From Porphyromonadaceae bacterium (GTDB taxonomy: Bacteria; Bacteroidota; Bacteroidia; Bacteroidales; Paludibacteraceae), in assembly GCA_012523295.1 (NCBI GenBank), contig JAAYIT010000030.1, positions 1-49,634 on the forward strand: DNA of 49,634 nucleotides. Reading direction: 5' to 3'. Shown here one piece after another: positions 32,478 through 41,238 of the stretch (position 1 is the stretch's first letter; each line of letters starts with the position of its first letter). The notes below the pieces were generated by a model that was given only the letters and a program-made list of their open reading frames with translations, was not told where the DNA came from and did not search any database. The position numbers and the translations under genes were made by a program.

Positions 32478-33098
32478 ATGAGCCAACTCTATTCTTCTTC
32501 CCTGCTTGAAAATGCAGTCAATGAATTTGCAAAACTACCCGGTATAGGGCGAAAAACTGCGCTTAGGTTAGTCTTGCACCTGTTAAAACAGCGTGAGGAT
32601 GAAGTTGAACTTTTTGGAAAGACATTTATTCGTCTTCGAAAAGAGATTATTTATTGCAAAAAATGTCACAATATCTCCGATACAGAGATTTGTCAGATTT
32701 GTGCCAATCCTTCGCGTGATGAAAGTACGATATGCGTAGTAGAAAACATCAAAGATGTCATGTCTGTAGAGAATACGCAGCAATATCGGGGTTTATATCA
32801 CGTTTTGGGCGGTATTATTTCTCCAATGGATGGCGTAGGACCAAATGATTTGGAGATAGAAAGCCTGGTTAAACGTGTTCAGGAGGAAGGAATTAAAGAA
32901 GTAATCTTAGCTTTGAGCACAACAATGGAAGGAGATACCACGAATTTTTATATTTTTAGAAAATTATCTCCTTTCGAATTAAAAATTACAACTATAGCCC
33001 GTGGAATCGCTATCGGCGATGAACTCGAATACGCCGATGAAGTGACGCTCGGAAGGTCAATAGTGAATCGGGTAGAATTTACGAATTCATTTAAATAA
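32478..33098 (+). CDS. recR: Recombination mediator protein RecR
   Basis: Works with RecO and RecF to load RecA at gaps. 206 residues, normal length. Helix-hairpin-helix [17 protein letters not shown] (about 19-35), the C4 zinc finger [16 protein letters not shown], the Toprim domain with [14 protein letters not shown] and [16 protein letters not shown], and the C-terminal Walker-B-like region [21 protein letters not shown]. Own promoter box; followed 58 bp later by a membrane protein gene. Confidence 0.97.
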   Translation: MSQLYSSSLLENAVNEFAKLPGIGRKTALRLVLHLLKQREDEVELFGKTFIRLRKEIIYCKKCHNISDTEICQICANPSRDESTICVVENIKDVMSVENTQQYRGLYHVLGGIISPMDGVGPNDLEIESLVKRVQEEGIKEVILALSTTMEGDTTNFYIFRKLSPFELKITTIARGIAIGDELEYADEVTLGRSIVNRVEFTNSFK

Positions 33099-33156
33099 TG
33101 TCTTACGGATAGCGGCTAAAAAAAACAGGGCGCTATGCACGATAAAAAAATAAATT

Positions 33157-33645
33157 ATGGATATAGAACGAAAAATAAGAATGTTGACACGATCAATCAA
33201 TGTGGTCTATTACACCATTTATTTGCTGACGATATTTGCTGTGGTGGTCATTTTTGTATTGTCTTTTGGTGATGTGAGTGTAAAAACAATCGATCCGCTT
33301 AGCAAACTCGGTACAAATATTTCGACAGCTTATATTATATATTTACTGGTATCAATTCCGGCCGGTTTGTTTCTTTTTCATCAATACACATTGAAACTAC
33401 GAAAAGAAACCGATGAGTATATTAAGTTTCAGAAATACAAAAAAGCCGCTTATCTGCGGCTGTGGGTAGTTGGTATCGGATTGATTATCGGTGTAATTCT
33501 GGTTTATGTATTACGCTCACAGTCAATGATATTTACCGCTGCGATAGCTGCGATAGCACTCTATTTCTGTAAGCCATCGGGAGTGAAAGTGATTCGAGAA
33601 TTAGATCTCGATGCTGATCCAAATCAAATGAGAAGAAGATTTTAA
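33157..33645 (+). CDS. Small membrane protein of unknown function
   Basis: 162 residues with four hydrophobic segments (about 16-36, 57-75, 98-118 and 122-138) separated by short charged loops (LKLRKETDEYIKFQKYKKAAY between the second and third). The tail is LDLDADPNQMRRRF. No motif of known function. Its place after recR appears to be conserved in Bacteroidales, but that is from memory. Confidence 0.7.
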   Translation: MDIERKIRMLTRSINVVYYTIYLLTIFAVVVIFVLSFGDVSVKTIDPLSKLGTNISTAYIIYLLVSIPAGLFLFHQYTLKLRKETDEYIKFQKYKKAAYLRLWVVGIGLIIGVILVYVLRSQSMIFTAAIAAIALYFCKPSGVKVIRELDLDADPNQMRRRF

Positions 33646-33852
33646 ACCCTCTCCCTCCTACCCTGTTTGTCTATTAGGAGTATGAGGTTTTAATACGCGA
33701 CTACGTTTTTAAGTTAGAAACTTAGGTATCTCAAAAAATCATATTTTGAAATAAACTTACATTCAGATATTAATCTTTAAAAAAAACATTCTCTTTCGCC
33801 TTAAGATGCTTATCTCAGGTGCATCCGGGAGTGTAAGGGATTCTTAAAACAA

Positions 33853-34266
33853 ATGATAATAGCAGTAGATTTTGACGGGACAATTGTTACTCACGAGTAT
33901 CCTAAAATAGGTCGTGAAATTCCATTTGCTATTGATACGTTAAAACGGATTCAGAATAGTGGAGAGCATTTGTTGATTTTATGGACAGTCCGTGAAGGCG
34001 ATTTGCTTGAAGAAGCTGTCGAGTTTTGTCGCTCGAAAGGTCTGGAGTTTTATGCAGTAAACAGCAATTATCCGGAGGGTGAAATGATAGATGGACAACC
34101 CCGGAAGTTGAATGCTGATTTATTTATCGATGACAGAAATCTTGGTGGTATTCCGGATTGGGGTGTAATTTATAGAATGGTTATGTCCGGCAAGCCACAT
34201 AATCCTATTTCAACTGACTTTATTCCGGATTCAAAACCAAAGAAAAAAGGTTGGTTTGGGAGGTAG
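33853..34266 (+). CDS. Small HAD-superfamily hydrolase
   Basis: 137 residues, a minimal HAD fold without a cap domain. Motif I is AVDFDGTIV (Asp6 and Asp8), motif II is the T of LLILWTVREGD, and the late acidic motif is LFIDDRNLGGIPDWG. It resembles the Bacteroides protein of known structure annotated as a small HAD hydrolase (BT0820 type); the substrate is unknown. The last residues, KPKKKGWFGR, are basic. The upstream gap (33646-33852) holds a polypyrimidine repeat (near 33650-33680) and an imperfect inverted repeat (GATGC near 33806, GCATC near 33822), but no gene. Confidence 0.82.
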   Translation: MIIAVDFDGTIVTHEYPKIGREIPFAIDTLKRIQNSGEHLLILWTVREGDLLEEAVEFCRSKGLEFYAVNSNYPEGEMIDGQPRKLNADLFIDDRNLGGIPDWGVIYRMVMSGKPHNPISTDFIPDSKPKKKGWFGR

Positions 34267-34424
34267 TCTTTTAGTCCCGAGTTTTGAGTTTACAGCTTTG
34301 TGATTTGAAATGTTTTTTTAGTTTCAAATTTCTCAGGTTCAACGCATTAAATTCCGAACTCATTTCTCAACTAATGTTTAATCACACTGTAAACTAACCA
34401 CTGCTAACAGTTAACTAAATTAAA

Positions 34425-35153
34425 ATGTTCGCCATTTTCAAAAAAGAGTTTCGTGCCTTTTTCAGCAGTGCGACGGGCTATATCGTTATTGGTATCTTCC
34501 TCTTGCTTACCGGACTTTTTTTATGGGTAATTCCCGGCCAATTTAACATTTTAGATTCCGGCTACGCCAATGTTGATGGGCTTTTCTATCTTGCACCATG
34601 GCTGTTTTTATTTCTTTGTGTGGCGGTAAGTATGCGATTTTTTGCTGAGGAAAAACAAGCCGGCACCTGGGAAATCCTTACGACCAAACCTTTGACACAA
34701 TGGCAAATTGTACTTGGAAAATACTTTGCCGGAACATTTCTGGTCGTCATAGCGTTACTTCCTACGATTATCTATTTTTTCACCGTCTCACATATCGCCG
34801 AACCAAAAGGGAATATTGATTCCGGGCAATTCTGGGGATCTTTTTTGGGTTTAATATTTTTGGCAGCAGTGTACGTATCAATCGGCACTTTCGCTTCCTC
34901 TCTCTCAAAAAACCAGATTATCGCATTTATAGTTGGAGTCGTGCTTTGCTTTTTTATTTACTACGGGTTTGATTTGCTGACTTCGTTTTTCACAAATGCT
35001 TCCGGCATTCAATTTATTGAGAAATTAGGAATCAACTCGCACTATAACTCCATGAGCAGAGGTGTAATTGACAGCCGTGATGTGATTTATTTTGTTGTCG
35101 TTTGTACTTTGTTTTTATCACTGACGGTTTGGAGACTGCGAAAAGTTAGCTGA
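34425..35153 (+). CDS. gldF: GldF-type ABC transporter permease
   Basis: 242 residues with six transmembrane segments; ABC-2 type permease related to gliding-motility component GldF. It starts MFAIFKKEFRAFFSSATGYI and has the recognised SMRFFAEEKQAGTWEILTTK, PLTQWQIVLGKYFAG and YNSMSRGVIDSRDVIYFVVV segments. In Bacteroidetes gldF is normally followed by gldG, with GldA as the ATPase; here the next gene is surE and neither partner is nearby. Its role here is therefore uncertain. Confidence 0.87.
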   Translation: MFAIFKKEFRAFFSSATGYIVIGIFLLLTGLFLWVIPGQFNILDSGYANVDGLFYLAPWLFLFLCVAVSMRFFAEEKQAGTWEILTTKPLTQWQIVLGKYFAGTFLVVIALLPTIIYFFTVSHIAEPKGNIDSGQFWGSFLGLIFLAAVYVSIGTFASSLSKNQIIAFIVGVVLCFFIYYGFDLLTSFFTNASGIQFIEKLGINSHYNSMSRGVIDSRDVIYFVVVCTLFLSLTVWRLRKVS

Positions 35154-35232
35154 TAAGCGTGGGGAGAGGTGTGGAATGTTGGGTGTTAAATGTTAAACAT
35201 GTTCTATGTTAAAATAGTCTATCTAATAAAAA

Positions 35233-35988
35233 ATGCGACCTTATATATTAATTACAAACGATGATGGAGTGGATGCTCCGGGAGTGTTGATTTTGACCCG
35301 ATTGATGATGGAAATCGGCGATGTTATAGTTGTTGCACCGGATGGTGCGCGCTCAGGACAATCAAATGCGATAACCGTAAAACATCCGGTACGTTACCAT
35401 AAAATCGAAGAAAGAGAGGGATTAAAGCGTTATTCTTGTACCGGAACACCGACCGACTGCGTGAAATTAGCTTTCAACGAGCTTACAGTAAGAAAGCCCG
35501 ACCTATTGGTCTCGGGCATAAATCACGGCTCAAATTCGGCAATAAACGTTATTTATTCAGGCACGATGGGAGCGACTCTTGAAGGATGTGAAAATGGAGT
35601 TCCGTCTATAGGATTTTCACTCTGTGATCACGACTATCATGCTGATTTCAGCTTTTTTGAACCCTTCATATTGCAACTTTCACGTGAAGTTTTAAAAAAT
35701 GGCCTGCCCCGAAATGTCTGTCTGAATGTGAATGCTCCTATTGGAGAAATCAAAGGAATTCGTATTTCGAGGCAATGCAGCGGGCAGTGGGTAAAAGAAT
35801 ATGCCAAACGAACCGATCCGGTTGGCAGAGATTATTTTTGGCTGACCGGATTTTTTGAAAATCATGAACCTGATGCCGAGGACACGGATGAGTGGGCATT
35901 AGCCAACGGGTTTATTTCGGTTGTTCCCACTACTACGGATATGACAGCACATGGATTTATTGAGGTAATGAAAAAGTGGGAGATTTAA
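35233..35988 (+). CDS. surE: 5'/3'-nucleotidase SurE
   Basis: Divalent-metal-dependent nucleoside monophosphate phosphatase, 251 residues. Metal-binding NDDG in ILITNDDGVDAPGVL (about 5-19), the GARSGQSNAIT motif supplying the metal-binding serine, and SGINHGSNSAINVIYSGTMG with the conserved Asn. Gene order surE, small membrane protein, lpxB is familiar from Bacteroidales. The short 5' gap contains TGTT-rich direct repeats. Confidence 0.95.
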   Translation: MRPYILITNDDGVDAPGVLILTRLMMEIGDVIVVAPDGARSGQSNAITVKHPVRYHKIEEREGLKRYSCTGTPTDCVKLAFNELTVRKPDLLVSGINHGSNSAINVIYSGTMGATLEGCENGVPSIGFSLCDHDYHADFSFFEPFILQLSREVLKNGLPRNVCLNVNAPIGEIKGIRISRQCSGQWVKEYAKRTDPVGRDYFWLTGFFENHEPDAEDTDEWALANGFISVVPTTTDMTAHGFIEVMKKWEI

Positions 35989-36072
35989 TGACGAGTATAT
36001 CCTGTTAAACTGTTCAAATGATTGAGGTGATCTTGACTTTTTCTCGCAATTGAAAATTCCGATTTATCGGAG

Positions 36073-36135
36073 CTGACGCTTATAGCGGTGTTTTGCATTT
36101 TAAATCACAACGGTCAATGCCGCTGAAAGCGTCAG
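36073..36135. repeat. Long imperfect inverted repeat after surE
   Basis: CTGACGCTT (36073-36081) with AAGCGTCAG (36127-36135), then AGCGG (36084-36088) with CCGCT (36120-36124): 14 of 16 positions pair around a 31-nt loop. No T-tract follows. It resembles the CTGAAAGC-containing palindromic repeats scattered in Bacteroidetes intergenic DNA; it may also end surE transcripts. Confidence 0.55.
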
Positions 36136-36157
36136 TGCCCTATTAACAGCATAAAAA

Positions 36158-36442
36158 GTGTCTCGTATTAATCATTTTCTATACGGATTCATTCCCGGAA
36201 TTTTACTCCCGATACTATTCCTGTGGATTTATTTGAACCGTTTTTATCCTACAGATAGCGTTTTTTTTGAAATTTTAAAGCAACTTTTCCCAAGCGTGAT
36301 GATGGGTAAACTACTGTTGCTTTCGATAATGCCGAATTTAGTAGGTGTATTTATTTTTTATAAACAAGATAACTTCAAACTCGGAATCGGGATGATGTTA
36401 GGCGCTTTGCCGTATTTAGTTGCGGCAATGATTATGATGTAA
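36158..36442 (+). CDS. Small membrane protein between surE and lpxB
   Basis: 94 residues from a GTG start at 36158; no ATG lies upstream in frame near the start. Three hydrophobic segments (LYGFIPGILLPILFLWIYL, LLLLSIMPNLVGVFIFY and GMMLGALPYLVAAMIMM). Function unknown. Conserved position before lpxB suggests a link to the cell envelope, but that is inference. Confidence 0.65.
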   Translation: MSRINHFLYGFIPGILLPILFLWIYLNRFYPTDSVFFEILKQLFPSVMMGKLLLLSIMPNLVGVFIFYKQDNFKLGIGMMLGALPYLVAAMIMM

Positions 36443-36454
36443 AAATCTATGTGC

Positions 36455-36494
36455 CAATTAACTAATTAACCAATCAACCAATTGACCAATCAAC
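36455..36494 (+). repeat. Five 8-bp tandem repeats running into the lpxB start
   Basis: Units CAATTAAC, TAATTAAC, CAATCAAC, CAATTGAC, CAATCAAC, all within two changes of CAATTAAC. The presumed TTG start of lpxB is inside the fourth unit, so the first lpxB codons are repeat-derived. Confidence 0.75.
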
Positions 36495-37612
36495 CTGTAA
36501 AATATTTTATCATTGCCGGTGAAGCATCCGGTGACTTACACGGAGCGAACTTGATGCGTGAGATAAAAAATCTGAACGGCGAAGCAGAGTTTTGTTTCCT
36601 TGGTGGAGACTTAATGGCCGCGCAGGGCGGCAAACAAATAAAGAACTACCGTGAGATGGCATTTATGGGTTTTATCAATGTGCTGAAAAATGCCCGGACG
36701 GTTCTGAAAAACATGGCGGATTGTAAAAAAGCGATCAAAGACTTCAGACCTGACAAACTCATATTAATCGATTATCCTTCCTTTAATTTACGTATTGCTC
36801 GTTTTGCAAAAGAAGAGCTGAACATTCCGGTTTATTACTACATTTCACCAAAAATATGGGCATGGAAAGAATTCAGAATCAAGCAGATAAAGAAATATGT
36901 GGACAAAATGCTAACCATTCTTCCGTTCGAAACTGAATTTTACAAAAAACACAATTTTAAGGTTACTTATGTCGGGAATCCGACAGTTGACAGCGTAGCT
37001 GAAAGGGCTGATCAGGAGCAGACTTTTGATACGTTTTGTGAAAAGAACAAACTCAATAATAAACCCATTATCGCTGTTTTGCCGGGGAGCAGAAAGCAGG
37101 AAATTTCAAGTTGTCTTCCAACAATTTTAGATGGGATAAAAGGTTTTTCAACCCATCAGATTATTGTAAGCGGCGCACCGGGTATTGACGCAGATTTTTA
37201 CACCTCCCTCCTACCCGATGCTTCAATAAAAATCATATTCAATCAAACCTATAACCTACTCGCACAAGCCGATGTCGCAGTTGTCAATTCCGGTACGGCA
37301 ACGCTCGAAACCGCATTAATCGGAATACCGCAAGCGGTGGTTTATAATGTTGCTTTCGGGAGAATCTCAATGTTACTGAAAGAGGTTTTCATAAAAGTGA
37401 AATATGTTTCCTTAGTAAATTTAATTGCGGGGAAAGAAGTCGTGAAAGAACTTCTGGCACATCATTTTACTTCTGAAAATGTGAAAAACGAAGTGAACAG
37501 ATTGTTGAACGACAATAAATACAGGGATGAAATGACTGAAAATTATGTTAAGATAAGAAATATTCTCGGCAAACCCGGTGCAGCTAAAAACGCGGCTAAG
37601 GAAATTGTTTAA
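36482..37612 (+). CDS. lpxB: Lipid-A-disaccharide synthase
   Basis: GT19 enzyme joining UDP-diacylglucosamine and lipid X in lipid A synthesis at the inner membrane. 376 residues. Family start KYFIIAGEASGDLHGANLMR, FMGFINVL, IDYPSFNLRIA, YYISPKIWAWKEFRIKQIKK, VLPGSRKQEIS and AQADVAVVNSGTATLETAL. The best start is TTG at 36482: an in-frame ATG at 36449 is followed by a stop after six codons. The stop overlaps the stop of the convergent HAD gene (37609-37612). Confidence 0.95.
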   Translation: MTNQPVKYFIIAGEASGDLHGANLMREIKNLNGEAEFCFLGGDLMAAQGGKQIKNYREMAFMGFINVLKNARTVLKNMADCKKAIKDFRPDKLILIDYPSFNLRIARFAKEELNIPVYYYISPKIWAWKEFRIKQIKKYVDKMLTILPFETEFYKKHNFKVTYVGNPTVDSVAERADQEQTFDTFCEKNKLNNKPIIAVLPGSRKQEISSCLPTILDGIKGFSTHQIIVSGAPGIDADFYTSLLPDASIKIIFNQTYNLLAQADVAVVNSGTATLETALIGIPQAVVYNVAFGRISMLLKEVFIKVKYVSLVNLIAGKEVVKELLAHHFTSENVKNEVNRLLNDNKYRDEMTENYVKIRNILGKPGAAKNAAKEIV

Positions 37613-38322
37613 GCATTCAAAAACTCAATCGCTTCTTGGAGCGACTTTATTTCGACAACACGCTCCGGAAGTTCAACTTTTCTGCCAGCTGTATTAAAAA
37701 ACAATGCATCTATTCCCGAATTTATCGCGCCTAAAATGTCTGCATCATAATTATCACCAATCACAAGCACTTCACCGGGCCGCGCATTATTCAAATCCAA
37801 CGCATACTTAAAAAAAGCCGGTTCCGGCTTCAAAGCTCCGGCAGTATCCGATAAAACGATATGAGAGAAATAGTGTTCGAGGTTGGAATTTTTTACCTTT
37901 TGCATTTGAACCTGAGTGAACCCATTAGTAATAAGTGTGACAGGAAGATTTTTCTCGACACATAGTTCTAACAATTCAATCGCATAAGGGATTAAAATAG
38001 TTTTCGAACCAAGAATATCCAGGTAGCGACTGTTGATTTCCTGAGCTAAATCCTTATCATTTATTCCTATTTCCACCAGTACACAAAGAAATCTTTCGAT
38101 TACTAAATAATCCTTTGTAATCTCTCCTCTGCTGTATTGAGTCCAGAGTTCTAAGTTTCTTTTAGCATAAATACCATAGAAATTTTCAAAATCATCGTAT
38201 TTTTCGTTTAGTTTTACTTCATAAAATATATCGTATAAAGCCGACTTTGCATTGGCATGAAAATCCCAAATTGTGTCGTCTAAATCGACAAAAATATATT
38301 TGTAAGCTGGTTGGATAGTAAT
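37609..38322 (-). CDS. HAD hydrolase, YjjG-type pyrimidine nucleotidase, no canonical start codon
   Basis: The frame encodes a full-length HAD phosphatase of about 237 residues: nucleophile motif FVDLDDTIWDF, helical cap, VTLITNGFTQVQ (motif II Thr), SDTAGALKPEPAFFKYAL (motif III Lys) and VIGDNYDADILGAINSG (motif IV Asp). That matches the YjjG nucleotidase group. Between the upstream stop (38337-38335) and the nucleophile there is no ATG, GTG or TTG; the likely start is ATT at 38322 (ATT ACT ATC CAA) or a start lost by mutation. Starting at the GTG at 38076 would remove the catalytic Asp and is not credible. Confidence 0.75.
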   Translation of the reverse strand: MTIQPAYKYIFVDLDDTIWDFHANAKSALYDIFYEVKLNEKYDDFENFYGIYAKRNLELWTQYSRGEITKDYLVIERFLCVLVEIGINDKDLAQEINSRYLDILGSKTILIPYAIELLELCVEKNLPVTLITNGFTQVQMQKVKNSNLEHYFSHIVLSDTAGALKPEPAFFKYALDLNNARPGEVLVIGDNYDADILGAINSGIDALFFNTAGRKVELPERVVEIKSLQEAIEFLNA

Positions 38323-38427
38323 AAGGATATGTTGTTAAGTTATTGGCTGACAGCGAGTAGTTTTAAGTTAGATAGAGCGTTTTCTGATAACAAACCGCAT
38401 TCAGAAAACTTCTAACTTCATACCGAT

Positions 38428-39303
38428 TTAATCTACTTCTACCACCAAATATTTGCTCACGCTCCAAAATTCCTTCGGATTGGTTATCAGCAGCATATAA
38501 TTTTCATTCTCTTTTTCGAGCGTATAACTTGTTCGGGGATGATTGGTTAGCACTTTTGCTTTCGTTGTGGAATAAAGTGGAACTGCACGGGTATTCCGAG
38601 CATCAACTTTCACAAAATAATTTTTATTAAAATCGGACTGAAGTACTTTCTGAGGGCTGAAAATACCATCTGAACTCGTAATTTTATTATCTCGCAACTC
38701 TTTTTTGGAGCCGATAGCATACCATGCGGAATGGATTGTCTGGTCTTGTTCCTGGATAACTTCCTGCTTCTCCACATTTTGCAATGTTAATTCCTCCACA
38801 TTTTTACCCAAAGAGTCCACTTTCGTCCCCAAGTTAGTAATAACAGAATCCTTTTTCACCAACTGAGCTTGTAACCGGGCTACTTTTGCCGACTCTTCAT
38901 TCAGCTGTTTTGTGAGTTGTGTAAGTGTTTTTTCAACATCTTCGAGCTTAAAAGAACTTCTTTTCAATTTTGTCCGTAGATTGTCCAACTCCTGCTGATT
39001 CGTCCGAATCAATTCATTGATATAGTTCATATCTTCAGTCACTTTTTTCCGCACATCCTCAGGTGTGTTTTCACTTAAAGGCCTGACAGATAGAACATTT
39101 TGAGCACTTTTAATTTTTTCAATATTTTGTTGAACGTCATTTAGCGTTGAAAAATAATCATTCACTTCTTCTTCAAGCGCGATTTTAGCATTGTGAAGCG
39201 AATCATTTTCAGCTTTCAAGCGGTCAACTTCTGCTCTTTTCCCTTGCTGTCCACAAGACAAAAGTAAAGTAAATGCAAATAATATAATTGCTGTTTTTTT
39301 CAT
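38428..39303 (-). CDS. Coiled-coil lipoprotein of unknown function
   Basis: 291 residues. Lipoprotein signal peptide with lipobox LLLSC (Cys17). Residues about 22-190 are predicted long coiled coil (AEVDRLKAENDSLHNAKIAL, LDNLRTKLKRS, NEESAKVARLQAQL, KVDSLGKNVEELTLQN). The C-terminal 100 residues form a small globular domain beginning IHSAWYAIGSKKELRDN and ending EFWSVSKYLVVEVD. Such proteins are common in Bacteroidetes envelopes; no activity can be assigned. Confidence 0.8.
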   Translation of the reverse strand: MKKTAIILFAFTLLLSCGQQGKRAEVDRLKAENDSLHNAKIALEEEVNDYFSTLNDVQQNIEKIKSAQNVLSVRPLSENTPEDVRKKVTEDMNYINELIRTNQQELDNLRTKLKRSSFKLEDVEKTLTQLTKQLNEESAKVARLQAQLVKKDSVITNLGTKVDSLGKNVEELTLQNVEKQEVIQEQDQTIHSAWYAIGSKKELRDNKITSSDGIFSPQKVLQSDFNKNYFVKVDARNTRAVPLYSTTKAKVLTNHPRTSYTLEKENENYMLLITNPKEFWSVSKYLVVEVD

Positions 39304-39385
39304 TTATATAAAAAAAAAATGTAGTAATAATAATACTCCGAAAATATGAATTTATTGTGCTGAACTGAATATAATTTGCACAAAA

Positions 39386-40063
39386 TTAATTGAATTCTTC
39401 AAATCCTGCAACAATAATCACAAATTCTCCTTTGGGTGTATTTTGTGAAAAATATTCCGATAACTCGAGCAATGTGCCACGAACAGTTTCTTCGTAAATT
39501 TTAGAAATTTCTCTTGATACAGCCGCTTTTCTTTCGGCTCCAAAAAACTCAGCCATCTGAGTCAATGTCTTCAAAACCCGAAATGGTGATTCGTAAAAAA
39601 TCATTGTGCGTGGTTCGCTTGCAAGCTGTTTTAGTTTTGTCTGGCGTCCTTTTTTCTGCGGCAAAAAACCTTCAAAACAGAATCTGTCGTTGGGCAAACC
39701 TGAATTCACCAAAGCCGGGACAAATGCAGTTGCACCCGGTAAACATTCGACTTCCACACCTTGTTCTACACATGCTCTTACAAGCATAAATCCCGGATCA
39801 GAAATTGCCGGAGTGCCCGCATCAGAAATCAACGCGACCGTCTGACCGGCTTTGATCCGTTCGGCTATTTGATTTACCGTTTTATGTTCGTTGAATTTAT
39901 GATGCGATTGCATCGGAGTTTTAATACCGTAATGTTTCAACAAAACACCGCTTGTCCGCGTGTCTTCGGCCAATATCACATCTACTTGATTCAGTACTTT
40001 CACTGCACGAAAAGTCATATCTTCCAAATTTCCGATAGGTGTGGGGACAATGTAGAGTTTCAT
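39386..40063 (-). CDS. rsmI: 16S rRNA (cytidine-1402 2'-O) methyltransferase
   Basis: SAM-dependent enzyme modifying C1402 in the ribosomal P site. 225 residues. It shows the tetrapyrrole-methylase fold motifs LYIVPTPIGNLEDMTFRAV, AEDTRTSGVLLKHYGI, ALISDAGTPAISDPG, LPGATAFVPALVNSGLP and FYESPFRV. Length equals RsmI without the C-terminal extension found in some proteobacteria. Its 5' gap holds GGGTGTTAAG, similar to motifs near 610 and 35180. Confidence 0.95.
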   Translation of the reverse strand: MKLYIVPTPIGNLEDMTFRAVKVLNQVDVILAEDTRTSGVLLKHYGIKTPMQSHHKFNEHKTVNQIAERIKAGQTVALISDAGTPAISDPGFMLVRACVEQGVEVECLPGATAFVPALVNSGLPNDRFCFEGFLPQKKGRQTKLKQLASEPRTMIFYESPFRVLKTLTQMAEFFGAERKAAVSREISKIYEETVRGTLLELSEYFSQNTPKGEFVIIVAGFEEFN

Positions 40064-40126
40064 TTTATAAATTGGGTGTTAAGTGTCTGGCAAAAAGTCA
40101 AACAAAATGTATGAATCGAAATCAAG

Positions 40127-41026
40127 TTACAGATATCTTCGTTTTACAATCTGCAAAAATTCTTCCGCGTTTGGATTATCTTCGTCCCAACCAAATTTTG
40201 ATTTTAAGAATGATTCTGCTTCAGAGTAATTCGCCAATTGATTCAGGTAGCTGATGGTTTTATTCAAAACTTCACCATTTCCGCCAAACAATTCACGCTG
40301 AAACCGAAATCTGTCACCAATATTAATCGCCTGCTTGATATCCTCTATTTTTTGATTTGCCAAATTGCCGGCAATCGACCTGTCTTCATAGTTTAGCGTA
40401 TCATTAAAGACAATGCTATGTGACTGTATATCGGGCTTGTCTTTCTTGTCTTCAACTTCCACAACCGAAACATCCGGCGCCGTCTCTTCAGTATTTTCTT
40501 CTGCTTTTTCTAAAGCAGTATCCAAATCATTTTCTTCTGATTCATCAATATCTAATTCAAAATCTTCATCAGCTTTTTCGGTTTCTTCCGTTTCAGAAAT
40601 ATCATCCGCTATGTCAGACTGAAATTCTTTCTCAACAAACACATCAGTTTCAGAATCTCGGTTTTCCTCCTCTTGATTTTCAACTTCCTCCTTGCCTGCA
40701 ACTTCAATTTCATACGGATTTACTTGGGATTCAATGGTAGGATCAAAAGGTGCATCAAAATTATTTTTTTCATCCGGGAGGTGAGAATCCGAATCTAAAA
40801 TCGGCTCTGATTTTTCTTCCTTAAAATTATCATAATCAATCGCTCCCAACTCCAAGAAAGCCATATCAGATAAATTTTCCAGTGCTTTCAGCACATCTTC
40901 GGTTTTTTCTTTCGCTAACCGAAGAATCGGCTCCGGAAATTCCGACATTTTTTCAAATCCGTCGGTCAAAAGGCTTAACTCCTTGATATCCTTCTGTAAT
41001 AAATGTACAATAAACTCTTTGTTCAT
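40127..41026 (-). CDS. Acidic protein of unknown function
   Basis: 299 residues in three parts: an N-terminal helical segment (1-60), a strongly acidic low-complexity linker (about 65-215, rich in Glu, Asp and Ser), and a conserved-looking C-terminal helical domain with NIGDRFRFQRELFGGNGEVL, SYLNQLANYSEAESFLKSKF and GWDEDNPNAEEFLQIVKRRY. No catalytic motif. The gene sits between rsmI (same strand) and divergent tdk. Length of the linker and sequence simplicity suggest a flexible scaffold; no function is assigned. Confidence 0.75.
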   Translation of the reverse strand: MNKEFIVHLLQKDIKELSLLTDGFEKMSEFPEPILRLAKEKTEDVLKALENLSDMAFLELGAIDYDNFKEEKSEPILDSDSHLPDEKNNFDAPFDPTIESQVNPYEIEVAGKEEVENQEEENRDSETDVFVEKEFQSDIADDISETEETEKADEDFELDIDESEENDLDTALEKAEENTEETAPDVSVVEVEDKKDKPDIQSHSIVFNDTLNYEDRSIAGNLANQKIEDIKQAINIGDRFRFQRELFGGNGEVLNKTISYLNQLANYSEAESFLKSKFGWDEDNPNAEEFLQIVKRRYL

Positions 41027-41238
41027 ATCTTTTTTTCTAAAAACAGGTACTATTTAAGTATTTTTTTTATTTTTGTAAAATATAATGGCAAACCAAAAAA
41101 GAATTCCTCCATTAGATCTGCTTTGAAATTTGAATATCTTTCTCTTAGTCAAACGAAACGGAGAAGGTTATTTTAGCCGTAAAGATACAAATTAAACTAT
41201 CGAAAAATTATAAGTCAAACTAAATATTTATTAAAAAA

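Noticed and set aside
38076-38078. GTG start giving a 155-residue HAD protein
   Set aside because: It removes the catalytic Asp motif that is encoded just upstream in the same frame.
40413-40740. Plus-strand frames rich in Ser or in Gln/His/Pro opposite the acidic protein
   Set aside because: These are complements of the Glu/Asp-rich linker codons of the minus-strand gene; the low-complexity composition is explained by that.
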